A DNA stretch of 64,000 nt, from contig DLGZ01000004.1 in assembly GCA_002482965.1 (NCBI GenBank), positions 105,014-169,013 of the forward strand, given 5' to 3'. The DNA comes from Verrucomicrobiaceae bacterium UBA7681. GTDB taxonomy: Bacteria; Verrucomicrobiota; Verrucomicrobiia; Verrucomicrobiales; Verrucomicrobiaceae. The position numbers and the translations under genes were made by a program. The notes under the pieces are model-generated. The model did not search any database, was not told where the DNA came from, and saw only the letters and a program-made list of their open reading frames with translations. Below are positions 17,214 to 26,172 of this stretch, in pieces (positions within the stretch are counted from its first letter, which is position 1; each line of letters starts with the position of its first letter).

Positions 17214-18374
17214 TCACCGCCGCACCAGTGCCGGCTCGGGATACTCAAACGTTTTGCCTTCGTAGTTGCGGATGACGACGCGTTGTTCGTCACGGACCAG
17301 AACGTAGTCGGGATTGAGGGGGACTTTGCCGCCTCCGCCGGGGGCGTCGATGACGAACTGGGGCACCGCGTAACCGGTGGTGTGGCCGCGGAGTTGTTCG
17401 ATGATGTCGATGCCATCAGCCACGCTGGTGCGTAGGTGAGAGCTGCCCTGGATCAAGTCGCACTGATAGAGGTAATATGGGCGCACGCGGCACATGAGCA
17501 GCTTGTGCACGAGGGACTTCATGACGTCGGCGTTGTCGTTCACGCCGCGCAGGAGGACGCTTTGATTGCCGAGGGGGACGCCGTGATTGGCGAGGAGGGC
17601 CAATGCGTCGCGCACTTCGGTGGTGAGTTCACGCGGATGGTTGGTGTGAATGCTCAGCCACAGCGGGTGGTGCTTTTGCAGCATCTTGCAAAGTTCGGGC
17701 GTGATGCGCTGCGGTACGAAGATGGGCACGCGGCTGCCGATGCGGATGAATTCGATGTGCTTGATGGCGCGCAGGCGCGTGAGCAGGGCGTCGAGCTTGG
17801 CGTCTGAGAAGAGCAGGGGATCGCCGCCGGAGAGAAGCACATCGCGTACTTCTGTATGCTTCTCCAGGTAGCGGAATGCGGCCTCAAACTCGGTGTGAAG
17901 TTCCTTTTCACCCACGCCGGAAACGACGCGGCTGCGGGTGCAGTAGCGGCAGTAGCTGGCGCAGCGGTCGGTCACCAGAAACAGGACGCGGTCCGGGTAG
18001 CGGTGTACCAGCCCAGGCACCGGCATGTGGCTGTCTTCGCCGCATGGGTCGCTCATTTCTTCGGGGTCCTCCCACGTCTCCTCAATGCGCGGGATCACCT
18101 GCCGGCGGATCGGGCAGCCCGGATCTTCGGGATCGATGAGATTGAAATAATGCGGCGTGATGGCCATCGCCAGCTTGTTGCCGGAGAGCAGCACGCCTGA
18201 GCGTTCCTCCTCCGTCAGCGTGAGGTGTTCTTCGAGCTGTTTAAGCGTCGTGATCCGATTTTTGAGCTGCCAGGTGGAGCTGTTCCAGTCGGCGGGAGCG
18301 ACGTTCTTGTCGGACCAATAACCTGGAGCGAAGGAGCGGAATTCCTTCTCAGGCAGCGGGGAGGTGTCTTGCAT
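17214..18374 (-). CDS. kamA: Lysine 2,3-aminomutase family radical SAM enzyme
   Basis: A 386-residue enzyme expected to interconvert L-lysine and beta-lysine using a 4Fe-4S cluster, SAM and PLP. The radical SAM cysteines are in CASYCRYCTR (C138, C142, C145). VLLSGGDPLLFSD and IGSRVPIFVPQRITPEL are family blocks, and the PLP-binding lysine is in DAPGGGGKVPLNP near residue 345. The length and the PLP site fit KamA better than the shorter EpmB. The beta-lysine acetyltransferase AblB that often accompanies KamA in osmoadaptation is not in this window, so the physiological role is open. The gene is divergent from a radical SAM gene, with a 191-bp gap between starts. Confidence 0.88.
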   Translation of the reverse strand: MQDTSPLPEKEFRSFAPGYWSDKNVAPADWNSSTWQLKNRITTLKQLEEHLTLTEEERSGVLLSGNKLAMAITPHYFNLIDPEDPGCPIRRQVIPRIEETWEDPEEMSDPCGEDSHMPVPGLVHRYPDRVLFLVTDRCASYCRYCTRSRVVSGVGEKELHTEFEAAFRYLEKHTEVRDVLLSGGDPLLFSDAKLDALLTRLRAIKHIEFIRIGSRVPIFVPQRITPELCKMLQKHHPLWLSIHTNHPRELTTEVRDALALLANHGVPLGNQSVLLRGVNDNADVMKSLVHKLLMCRVRPYYLYQCDLIQGSSHLRTSVADGIDIIEQLRGHTTGYAVPQFVIDAPGGGGKVPLNPDYVLVRDEQRVVIRNYEGKTFEYPEPALVRR

Positions 18375-18565
18375 GTACTGCGGGATCGGTGGGCGCGGAG
18401 GTTAGGCGCGGGTGGGTTCGAATGTCAAACGTCCCTTGCGGCAGTTTGGGTGCATTCCTTGCATCGGGACGCAGGCCTGCGCTGGATGGGGTCGGGCTCC
18501 AAAGTCCCCGGATGGAGGTGCAAAGGCGTTTGCCGCAGGCCGACAACTCAGCCACACTCCGAGCG

Positions 18566-20098
18566 ATGCCCGACATCGTTCTTGCCACGCTCAACGCCAA
18601 ATACATCCACAGCTCTTTCGGGCTGCGCTACCTGCTGGCGAATTTGGGGCCGCTGCGGGAGCGGGCCTGCATCGCGGAATTTCAGATCAATCAGGCGCCG
18701 TTGGAAATCGTGGAGGCGGTGCTGGCGCTGGAGCCGCGTATTGTGGGCTTTGGGGTGTACATCTGGAATGTGGTGCAGACGACGGAGGTGCTGGGGATGC
18801 TGCGGCGGTTGCGCCCGGAGATCCGCATCGTGCTCGGCGGGCCGGAGGTTTCGTATGAGTGGGAAGGGCAGGCCATCGTGGCGCTCGCGGACCATGTGAT
18901 CACGGGGGAAGCTGACCTGAAGTTTGCCGAAGTCTGTGGCGTGCTGCTGGGAGAAGATGCGTCCGCGCAGACGGCTTTGCCGAAGGTGATGCCCGCCGGA
19001 CTGCCGACGCTGGATCGTGTGGCTCTGCCCTATGATCTCTACACAGACGCGGATCTGGCGCATCGCATCCTCTACGTGGAGGCCTCGCGTGGATGCCCGT
19101 TCACCTGTGAGTTTTGCCTATCCTCACTCGATGTGCCGGTGCGGGCGATTGCGATTGAGGCGTTTTTAAAGGCGATGCAGGGGCTGCTGGATCGTGGGGC
19201 GCTGACGTTCAAGTTTGTGGACCGCACCTTCAATCTGCACCTGCCGACGAGCATGGCGATCCTGCGCTTTTTCCTGGATCGCTGGCGTGATGGGATGTTC
19301 CTGCACTTTGAGATGGTGCCGGACCGGCTGCCGGAGCAACTGCGCGACATCATCCGTGAGTTTCCCGCAGGCGCCGTGCAGTTTGAGGTGGGCATTCAAA
19401 CCTTTGATGAAGCGACATCGAAGAGCATCAGCCGGCGGCAGAATCTGACGCGGCTGGAGGACAACCTGCGGTTTCTGCGTGATCAAACCGGCATCCATGT
19501 GCACGCAGACCTCATCGTGGGGTTGCCGGGAGAGGACGTGGCGAGCTTTGGGCGTGGCTTTGACCGGCTGGTGAAGATGGGGCCGCAGGAGATTCAGGTG
19601 GGCATCCTCAAGCGGCTGCGTGGCACGCCGATCGTGCGGCATGATGCGGAGTTTCAGATGAAATACTCGCCCGTGCCGCCCTACGAGATGCTGGAGAACC
19701 GTGACATTCCTTTTGTGGAGATGCAGCGCATGCGGCGCTTTGCCCGCTACTGGGATCTGGTGGCGAACAGCGGGAACTTCACCGCCGTACTGGCGCTGCT
19801 ATGGCAGCAGGGGGATTCACCTTTCCAAGCCTTCATGGCCTTTGCCGACAGCCTTTACACGAAGCTGCGTCGTACGCACCAGATCGCGCTGCCGGTGCTG
19901 GCGCAGTCGCTGTTTGACCACCTGACAGGTGCGTGTGGTGTGCCGCTGGACATCGCTGCGGCCACCATGATGCAGGACTGGAACCGGGTGCCGGGCCGCG
20001 AGTCCCTGCGCCTGAGCGGGACGCAGCCTGTGGAGCGTGAGTCGTCGAAGCGCAGCACTGCCGGAAGCCGGCAGGCGCGGCATGTGGTGGCGGGATAG
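18566..20098 (+). CDS. B12-binding-domain radical SAM protein (DUF4080-type)
   Basis: About 510 residues from the chosen ATG (MPDIVLATLNAKYIHSSFGL); the open frame extends 59 codons upstream, but this start gives the conserved N-terminus. Residues 1-150 form a cobalamin-binding-like Rossmann domain (PRIVGFGVYIWN, RIVLGGPEVSYEW). The radical SAM motif is EASRGCPFTCEFCLSSLD, followed by FKFVDRTFNL and FEVGIQTF blocks, and the C-terminal third fits DUF4080. The substrate is unknown for this family. The next gene starts 20 bp later, suggesting a short operon. Confidence 0.8.
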   Translation: MPDIVLATLNAKYIHSSFGLRYLLANLGPLRERACIAEFQINQAPLEIVEAVLALEPRIVGFGVYIWNVVQTTEVLGMLRRLRPEIRIVLGGPEVSYEWEGQAIVALADHVITGEADLKFAEVCGVLLGEDASAQTALPKVMPAGLPTLDRVALPYDLYTDADLAHRILYVEASRGCPFTCEFCLSSLDVPVRAIAIEAFLKAMQGLLDRGALTFKFVDRTFNLHLPTSMAILRFFLDRWRDGMFLHFEMVPDRLPEQLRDIIREFPAGAVQFEVGIQTFDEATSKSISRRQNLTRLEDNLRFLRDQTGIHVHADLIVGLPGEDVASFGRGFDRLVKMGPQEIQVGILKRLRGTPIVRHDAEFQMKYSPVPPYEMLENRDIPFVEMQRMRRFARYWDLVANSGNFTAVLALLWQQGDSPFQAFMAFADSLYTKLRRTHQIALPVLAQSLFDHLTGACGVPLDIAAATMMQDWNRVPGRESLRLSGTQPVERESSKRSTAGSRQARHVVAG

Positions 20099-20118
20099 AG
20101 CGCTTTTGTACAAAGACG

Positions 20119-20841
20119 ATGACTCTGGCTGCTTCCACGTTCACTCCACCCCAAGAGGACCCACGCATCAGAGTGGTGGGCAGCTTTGAGGAACTGGTCA
20201 TGACGCCGTTGCGCGATGGCATCAATGCCTTGTGCTGGCAGCGCACCCTGTTGGGTGATTTCGGCGAGATCGTGGAGAAGCTGGAAGTGGGGAAGGGGAT
20301 CACGAGCATCGATGAGGAGCGGCTGCTGGCGCTGGAACTGAGCGGCGCGGGCCAGGTGGCGCGCGAGGTGCTGCTGCAAGACCTAGCGTTGTTGCGTGCT
20401 AGCGATTTGCTGCCGAGTCTCGACTGCATCCATGGCTACGTGAACGAGATCGAAAGCGAACTGCTGCGCACGGATGTGCAGTCATGGCATGTGGACAGTG
20501 CCACCGTGGAGGCGGACACATACCTCTGCACCTACTTCGGGGCTGCCTCCGAAGGTCTGCGCAATGAGGAGGCGATGCGGCGGGTGGACGTGCCTGCTGT
20601 TCGTGCTGAGCTGCTGCAGCTCTATGGCGGCGAGGATGGAGAAGGCTTTCGCGACTACTTGAACGAAAATTACCTGGATCTGCATTACAAGCCCCTGCCG
20701 GCTGCCCGGCCGTTTTCCTTTGGCCTTGGCCACCTCTGGCGCATCGCCACCGAATATCCTGAGAGTCCGGTGCCGCCGTGCATTCACCGTGCTCCGGCGA
20801 CGCTGCCCGGACAGCTGCCGCGCCTGCTGCTGATCAGTTGA
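20119..20841 (+). CDS. DUF1826-like protein
   Basis: A 240-residue cytosolic protein. Blocks SWHVDSATVEADTYLCTYFG, SEGLRNEEAMRRVD and CIHRAPAT resemble DUF1826 (PF08856), a family of unknown function with conserved HVD and HR(S/A)P motifs. The middle contains an acidic insertion (LYGGEDGEGFRDYLNENYL). It follows the B12-radical SAM gene by 20 bp and precedes a regulator gene by 59 bp in the same direction. In proteobacteria DUF1826 genes often sit near zinc-responsive genes; that link is remembered, not visible here. The family match is moderate. Confidence 0.55.
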   Translation: MTLAASTFTPPQEDPRIRVVGSFEELVMTPLRDGINALCWQRTLLGDFGEIVEKLEVGKGITSIDEERLLALELSGAGQVAREVLLQDLALLRASDLLPSLDCIHGYVNEIESELLRTDVQSWHVDSATVEADTYLCTYFGAASEGLRNEEAMRRVDVPAVRAELLQLYGGEDGEGFRDYLNENYLDLHYKPLPAARPFSFGLGHLWRIATEYPESPVPPCIHRAPATLPGQLPRLLLIS

Positions 20842-20900
20842 AGGCTGGACGCAGTATTGCGCGAGACGGGCATTGGCGCTAGGCTAACCGCCAATACGCC

Positions 20901-21554
20901 ATGCTAACCCTGCTCCGAGAAATGCTGCACTCGCCAGTGCTGGACATTGTCCAGCGCCTGAAGCATTCCACGGGCATGACGGTGACGGAGCTGTGTACGG
21001 CGATGAAGATGAGCTACATGGGGGTGAAGCAGCACTGTGTGGAACTGGAAAAAGCCGGGTTTCTGGACACCTGGCGACGGGCCAAGGCGGCAGGACGGCC
21101 CGAAAAACTGTATCGGCTCACGTCCAAAGCGGACGCGCTTTTCCCTGGCAGTGGGCCGACCCTGACGCTGGATCTGCTGACGACGGCGGAGAAGGTCTTT
21201 GGCGAAAGCGCTCCGCCGAAGCTGCTGTTTACCTATTTCCAGTCCAAGGGGGAGGCATGGGGTGCCAAGCTGGCCAAAGCCACGACTCTGGAGGAGCGTG
21301 CCCGGCTGCTGGCGCGGCTGCGCAGTGCGGATGGCTGCATGTGTGCCTGCGAGACCGATGCGCAGGGCCGTCTTCTTCTGGTGGAGCATCACCGGCCGCT
21401 GCGGGAGCTGGCGGCGCGCTACGGCATCGTGGATGAACTCGAATGCGAAATGATTGAGCGTCTCATGGGCTGTGAGGTGCGTCGTTCGGTGGAAGAAGTG
21501 TCGGGTCTGGTGCGTGTTACTTTTCAAATCAAGACAACAGCGCATTCAGAATGA
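20901..21554 (+). CDS. SufR-like winged-helix regulator lacking the expected Fe-S ligands
   Basis: A 217-residue protein with an N-terminal winged helix (MTVTELCTAMKMSYMGVKQHCVELEKAGFL) and a C-terminal region of SufR/DeoR-like design (LLLVEHHRPLRELAARY then MIERLMGCEVRR). In SufR proteins this C-terminal half holds cysteines for a 4Fe-4S cluster, starting in an EH-x-C motif. Here the cysteine position is occupied by arginine (EHHRPL) and the distal pair is absent, so cluster sensing is unlikely or different. Other cysteines occur in DGCMCACET. The last codon overlaps the start of the next gene in an ATGA arrangement. Confidence 0.65.
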   Translation: MLTLLREMLHSPVLDIVQRLKHSTGMTVTELCTAMKMSYMGVKQHCVELEKAGFLDTWRRAKAAGRPEKLYRLTSKADALFPGSGPTLTLDLLTTAEKVFGESAPPKLLFTYFQSKGEAWGAKLAKATTLEERARLLARLRSADGCMCACETDAQGRLLLVEHHRPLRELAARYGIVDELECEMIERLMGCEVRRSVEEVSGLVRVTFQIKTTAHSE

Positions 21555-22291
21555 CTTCAGGTAACGCAGGCAGGACAATGGCATGGATCAAAGCAGTGGC
21601 AGCAGCAGGCACCGGCCTGCTGGCATCGTGCGGCAGCAGCATCGCTCCGCTACGGCCTGCCTGGCAGCAGGACCCGAATCTTTTTCACCAGGGCTTTCCG
21701 GCCCGTGCCTCACAAACAACGACGACGCCCCACATGGTGGCCCGCGTGGTGTACGCCGCGCCTGAGCAGGTCAGACACATGGTGGAGCGCCAGGGCGATG
21801 TGCCGGAAACACAGCGCGGGCTTGCACGCATGGGAGATGGTACGGTGGACCTCGGAGTGCAGGATGTGGCGTCGGGCAAGTGGCTGGAATCGCACCTTTG
21901 CGGCGGCATTCTGTTTGTGGCCGGGCTGCCCAATCAGGCCTATCGCATCGTGTTGAAAAACCGTACGCCGATGCCGCTGGAACTTGGCGTGGGTGTTGAT
22001 GGCAAAGATACCCAGACAGGGCGCACCGCCTCACTCGGGCGTGGCAGTCTGCGCGTGGAGCCAAAAGGTACGCTGGTGCTGGATCATGCGGCACAGGGCC
22101 CGCTGCTGTTTAAGAGGGTGGAAGGCGATGCGGTGTTGTTTGACACCAGCCCGCAGGGGCGGACGGGATTGATTCAACTGGCGGTGTTTCTTGCCGCTGA
22201 TGCACCGAGCATCGGGCCGGAAAAACTGCGAGCCAGTCAGATTGCGCCCTTGGGACTTTTTCCCGTCGGCAGACCGGAGCAGTATCGGTAG
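21551..22291 (+). CDS. Predicted lipoprotein of unknown function
   Basis: A 246-residue protein with a lipobox (GLLASCGSS) about 30 residues in, so it is probably a membrane-anchored lipoprotein. The start overlaps the stop of the regulator gene by 4 bp (ATGA), implying translational coupling. The body contains beta-rich segments such as AYRIVLKNRTPMPLELGVGVDG and LVLDHAAQGPLLF. I do not recognise a family. An alternative start at codon 10 (MAWIKAVAAAG) would give a more normal signal peptide. Confidence 0.6.
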   Translation: MTSGNAGRTMAWIKAVAAAGTGLLASCGSSIAPLRPAWQQDPNLFHQGFPARASQTTTTPHMVARVVYAAPEQVRHMVERQGDVPETQRGLARMGDGTVDLGVQDVASGKWLESHLCGGILFVAGLPNQAYRIVLKNRTPMPLELGVGVDGKDTQTGRTASLGRGSLRVEPKGTLVLDHAAQGPLLFKRVEGDAVLFDTSPQGRTGLIQLAVFLAADAPSIGPEKLRASQIAPLGLFPVGRPEQYR

Positions 22292-22387
22292 GGGAAGTTG
22301 GCGGTCGTTTACAGTTGGTGACGATGGTTGACGGTTGTTTATCCAGAGCTTGTGAAGTTCGGAGAGCTTGGGTAACTTTGTAAGCTC

Positions 22388-25075
22388 ATGCTTCGTTTTC
22401 TGCGCCGTCTTCTGCTGTTTCTTGTCGCCAGTTTTGTGCTGGCGGGAGGCGTGTATTTGAACACGACGTCCTTTCATGAGCGCTGGCATGGATTTGTCAC
22501 CGGCGAACTGGCGCAGCATGGGGTGCATCTGAATTTTGAGCGTCTGACGGTGAATCCGTTTGGCGGGCTGGTGGCTCGCGGTGTGAAGGTGTTCAATGAC
22601 GCGAGCAAAGAGCATATCGTGGCGTCGGTGGACCGGTTGAACCTGGATGTCGATTTTGGCAGCCTGATCGAGGGCAGGGTCAAGATTGACGGACTGGAGC
22701 TGCTTCACGCGAGCATGGCGCTGCCGGTGGACCCGGAGCACCCCGAACTGACGATGATCGAGCTGAAGGATCTCAGCGCGCGAGCCTTGCTGGAAGAGCG
22801 GCAACTGGACATCCGCCATGCAGAAGGGCTGCTGTCCGACGGGCTGCGCATTTTGATCAGCGGCGTGCTGGAACTGCCGCAGTCGAATCCAGACGAACCG
22901 GGACTGAGTGCGCAGGAGCGACTGGCCGCCATGCGGGAGCATCGGGTGCAGATTCAACATGGGCTGGACTGGCTGGCACGGTTTCGTGCGCCGCATGTGC
23001 CCACGCTAAGTGTGAAGGTCTCCGGCGCGCTGGACCGGCCGCAGGAGCTCAAGGCGGAGCTGCTGTTCCAGGCGGACGGCCTGGAGTTTGAAGATTATGT
23101 CTGGAAGGAACTCGTGGCGGAGGCGGAGTACGATGGCGGGTTTGTTGATTTGAAGCGGCTGCATTTGGTGGATCATCTGGGCACGCTGGAGGCCACCGCC
23201 ACCTGGCGCATGGGTGAGGATCACCTGCGCTTCCGGATGACATCGAGCGCCGACTTGCCGGGCCTGGCGCAGGCGTTTTTCAGCAGCGAGCAACTGCGAG
23301 AGGTGGTGTTTTATGAAGCACCGCAACTGGCGCTGGAAGGCAGCATCTTTTTGAAAAAAGGAAAGCCCGAGGACTTTTTGCCCGCCGAGGTGACCGGCAG
23401 GCTGGACTGCGGGCGGTTTGGCAGTCGCGGGGAGGTTTTTAATTCACTCAGCCTGACTCTTGGAGCCACCCCTGAAGGCATCTTTGTGCGTGATGCGCTG
23501 CTGAAGCACAAGACCGGTACCCTGGCAGTGGACGTGATGAAGCACCGCACGCAGGGCTTTAAAGTCAATCTGGTGGTGCGCATGGACCCCAACATCTTTC
23601 TGCCTTTCATACCCGGGCCGAAAACGCGCGAGATCATCCAGCGCTTTGGCTTCGATGAAACGTCGGACATTGACGTGCATCTGGCCTGTGCCGGGCCCAC
23701 GACCAATCTGCACGACTGCCCCAGTTCCGGCCACGGTGTGCTGCGCCATTTCAGCTACAAGGGGGTGCCGTTTGATTCTGCCGAGCTGGATCTGGCGCTG
23801 TTCGGGGACATCCAAAACTATGCGAATGTACGGGTGCAGCGTCCGGATGGTCCGGCAGAGGCGGAACTGGTGTTTGTGAATGATGATGATGACGCGAAGT
23901 GGCTGCGGCTCGTCAATGTGCATACGGTCGCGGATGCGGCGGGCATCGTGCGCGCGTTTGCCCCTAAGGTGGCGGATCAGATCGCGCTCTACCGCTTTTC
24001 CGCCGGCACGGATGTGACCGCCAACGGCACGATCGGCTACAAGAACAATCCGCAGTTCAACAACTACAAGGTGGTCTTCAAAAACCCGGGGGGGAGCGCG
24101 CACTATGTGCTGTGGAATGAGGATTACCCGATCAATGCGCCCAATGGCGGCGTGAACATCATCGGGAGCATGTTGAATTTTGATATCAACGGCCGCCTGT
24201 TTGGTGACAGTCTGAACGCGAAGGGTGCGGTGAATCTGGCCCAAGGAGTGCGGGGCTATGACGTTGAGGTGCGGGCCGGACGTTTTCCGTACGACGTGTT
24301 TGGCCGCAGGCTGCCGTTTGAGGAAGTCCGGGCCGATGTGCACAACAGGGAGGGGATCGCGCGGATTGACATCGCCGCGGATGTGCTCGGGGGCGGCATG
24401 ACTTTGAAGGGCACCTTGAACGACAACCGCGAGCCGAGCACCTATGACGGCGAGCTGCGCATGAGCGACCTCAGCTTTCAGCGTTTTGCGCAGGTGTACT
24501 CGCCGGGCAATGAAAGCATCGGCGACATCAGCGGGCATTTCAAATTCACGGGTCGCATGAACGACTGGAAGGCGCTGAAGGGCGGGGGAGCGCTGATCAT
24601 CGTCAATGGCAACCTGCTCGCCCTGCCCGTGCTCGGGCCGCTGACACCCGTCATCGGGGCATTTCTCCCTTCACCGATCAAGGGCTACAATGTGGCCAAG
24701 AAAGCGGACTGCACCTTTGAGGTGTCGGACGGTTTCATCGTTACTGAGAATGTCGAGGTTGAATCCAGCGCCTTTCGTATTTTCAGCCGCGGCAACGCGG
24801 ACTTCATCCGCGATGATATTGACTTCAACGCAGAGGTGCGCATGCGTGGACTGGGCATCCTGCTGTTTCCCGTGACTCAGTTGCTGGCCTACAAGGGCTC
24901 CGGCACCATTGGCGACACCAAATGGCACCCGCGCATCTTTGGTGGTGGCAACAAAGACGAGCGCAAGCCACCCACGAAAAAGGAACTGCAGGAAGCGCAG
25001 CGCATCGGCGGCAATCCGGCGAAGGCGAACACGAATCCCGCTCCGCCCAAGCAGCGGGCGTTGTTTGGAAACTGA
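22388..25075 (+). CDS. AsmA-like/YhdP-type envelope protein
   Basis: An 895-residue protein with an N-terminal membrane anchor (LLLFLVASFVLAGGVYL) and a long beta-rich body typical of the AsmA/DUF3971 group: an early FERLTVNPFGGLVARGVKV block and the C-terminal block GGGALIIVNGNLLALPVLGP followed by YNVAKKADCTFEVSDGFIVT and a FSRGNADF segment. Such proteins span the periplasm and are thought to move phospholipids between membranes. The C-terminus is lysine- and proline-rich. The preceding gene ends 96 bp upstream and the following VOC gene begins 58 bp downstream, all in one direction. Confidence 0.75.
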   Translation: MLRFLRRLLLFLVASFVLAGGVYLNTTSFHERWHGFVTGELAQHGVHLNFERLTVNPFGGLVARGVKVFNDASKEHIVASVDRLNLDVDFGSLIEGRVKIDGLELLHASMALPVDPEHPELTMIELKDLSARALLEERQLDIRHAEGLLSDGLRILISGVLELPQSNPDEPGLSAQERLAAMREHRVQIQHGLDWLARFRAPHVPTLSVKVSGALDRPQELKAELLFQADGLEFEDYVWKELVAEAEYDGGFVDLKRLHLVDHLGTLEATATWRMGEDHLRFRMTSSADLPGLAQAFFSSEQLREVVFYEAPQLALEGSIFLKKGKPEDFLPAEVTGRLDCGRFGSRGEVFNSLSLTLGATPEGIFVRDALLKHKTGTLAVDVMKHRTQGFKVNLVVRMDPNIFLPFIPGPKTREIIQRFGFDETSDIDVHLACAGPTTNLHDCPSSGHGVLRHFSYKGVPFDSAELDLALFGDIQNYANVRVQRPDGPAEAELVFVNDDDDAKWLRLVNVHTVADAAGIVRAFAPKVADQIALYRFSAGTDVTANGTIGYKNNPQFNNYKVVFKNPGGSAHYVLWNEDYPINAPNGGVNIIGSMLNFDINGRLFGDSLNAKGAVNLAQGVRGYDVEVRAGRFPYDVFGRRLPFEEVRADVHNREGIARIDIAADVLGGGMTLKGTLNDNREPSTYDGELRMSDLSFQRFAQVYSPGNESIGDISGHFKFTGRMNDWKALKGGGALIIVNGNLLALPVLGPLTPVIGAFLPSPIKGYNVAKKADCTFEVSDGFIVTENVEVESSAFRIFSRGNADFIRDDIDFNAEVRMRGLGILLFPVTQLLAYKGSGTIGDTKWHPRIFGGGNKDERKPPTKKELQEAQRIGGNPAKANTNPAPPKQRALFGN

Positions 25076-25124
25076 ATGCGGCGGATTGCAGGATTTGCTG
25101 TCTTCAGGGCGCAGAGTGTGGCAC

Positions 25125-25129
25125 GGAGG
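25125..25129 (+). promoter_or_regulatory. Shine-Dalgarno site deciding the VOC gene start
   Basis: GGAGG four bases before the ATG at 25134. The open frame extends upstream into the AsmA-like gene, and this site is the reason for choosing the short start. Confidence 0.65.
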
Positions 25130-25133
25130 CCGC

Positions 25134-25484
25134 ATGAAAGTAGAACGACTCAAATACGTCATCTGGGCTGCGGACATGAACCGCGCGGTGAATTTCTATG
25201 CCACCGTCTTTGGCGGCACGATCCTCAAGCAGAACGACATCATCAGCGAGGTGTCCATCTGTGACGGGATCATCGGCATCCATGGCGGAGGTGAGGGAAA
25301 TCGCACCTGGACCGGGCTCAGCTTTCAGGTGCCGGATGTGATCGAAGGCGCGCATGAAATTGTCGCCGCAGGTGGCCAGCTCACACGTGAACCGCAGCCT
25401 GAGAATGGCGAACCGCCGCATCTTGCGATGTGCGTAGATACTGAAGGCAATGAGATCATGCTGACGCGCAAGCGCGCGCATTGA
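25134..25484 (+). CDS. VOC-family (glyoxalase/bleomycin-resistance-like) protein
   Basis: A 116-residue single-domain VOC protein. The beta-alpha-beta-beta-beta units are visible: MKVERLKYVIWAADMNRAVN and FYATVFGG at the start, and LAMCVDTEGNEIMLTRKR at the end. VOC proteins bind a divalent metal and act on diverse substrates, so no specific reaction can be named. The start at 25134 follows a clear GGAGG and matches the usual start of the fold. Confidence 0.8.
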   Translation: MKVERLKYVIWAADMNRAVNFYATVFGGTILKQNDIISEVSICDGIIGIHGGGEGNRTWTGLSFQVPDVIEGAHEIVAAGGQLTREPQPENGEPPHLAMCVDTEGNEIMLTRKRAH

Positions 25485-25663
25485 TTTTCATGCGACGGTC
25501 AGTGGCCTGCCTAACAGGGGAGGATCATGTCCGTCTTCGCCTGAGGCGACCTTTGGTGCGTAAAGCAAAATGCCGAATGTCATTCCATCAAGCAACTCAT
25601 CTAGAGGCGAGAAAAGCCGTTGATAAACCGGTCGATTTGTGAACTTTCTTCAAACTCAGCCTT

Positions 25664-26113
25664 ATGAGAACATTCAAATCCAGTTTTACCATCGGCTCTA
25701 GTATCACCACTGGCTTTTGTATTGTCCTGGTCTGGAGTTTGTTTTCTTCGGCTTTTCTAAAACACACTTCAGGAAAGGATGGGTACGGCGGTTTCCCCGC
25801 CGCTGGCTGCAAGGATCTTTACAAGTATCTGAATGGTAAAGGTTTCATACTTGACCCTGATTCTGTGCAGCATGGTGCCGTAGAAGGTAAGGCGCAATTT
25901 CATGGGAGCTTCCATGGATCAAGGCCATTTGATGTCACAATCTACACGAGGATAGCTGGCGTTAAGGGGGTGCATGTCGAGATCGCGTACGACTTCCGAG
26001 GATCTGCATGGAGTGTTAAAGACTCATCAAAAAAGGCGCAAGAATTTGCATCTACGTTGTGCGAATGGCTGACAGAGTACCAGAAGACGAGAAATTTGAA
26101 TGCAGGATTATAG
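25664..26113 (+). CDS. Small membrane-anchored protein, unknown, atypical composition
   Basis: A 149-residue protein with an N-terminal hydrophobic segment (TTGFCIVLVWSLFSSAFL) and a soluble region carrying two cysteines (GCKDLYKYL and TLCEWL). I do not recognise a family. The codons are richer in A and T than in the flanking genes, hinting at a recent origin or transfer. It is isolated: 179 bp follow the VOC gene and 59 bp precede the end of the convergent gene. The 25485-25663 gap holds only a TCGCC-TGA-GGCGA hairpin (25538-25550). Confidence 0.5.
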   Translation: MRTFKSSFTIGSSITTGFCIVLVWSLFSSAFLKHTSGKDGYGGFPAAGCKDLYKYLNGKGFILDPDSVQHGAVEGKAQFHGSFHGSRPFDVTIYTRIAGVKGVHVEIAYDFRGSAWSVKDSSKKAQEFASTLCEWLTEYQKTRNLNAGL

Positions 26114-26172
26114 TTCTGCTGGTTTTGATCTAGATCGGATGTGTTGCGTAAGTGAGCCAACCGGAACCTCCC

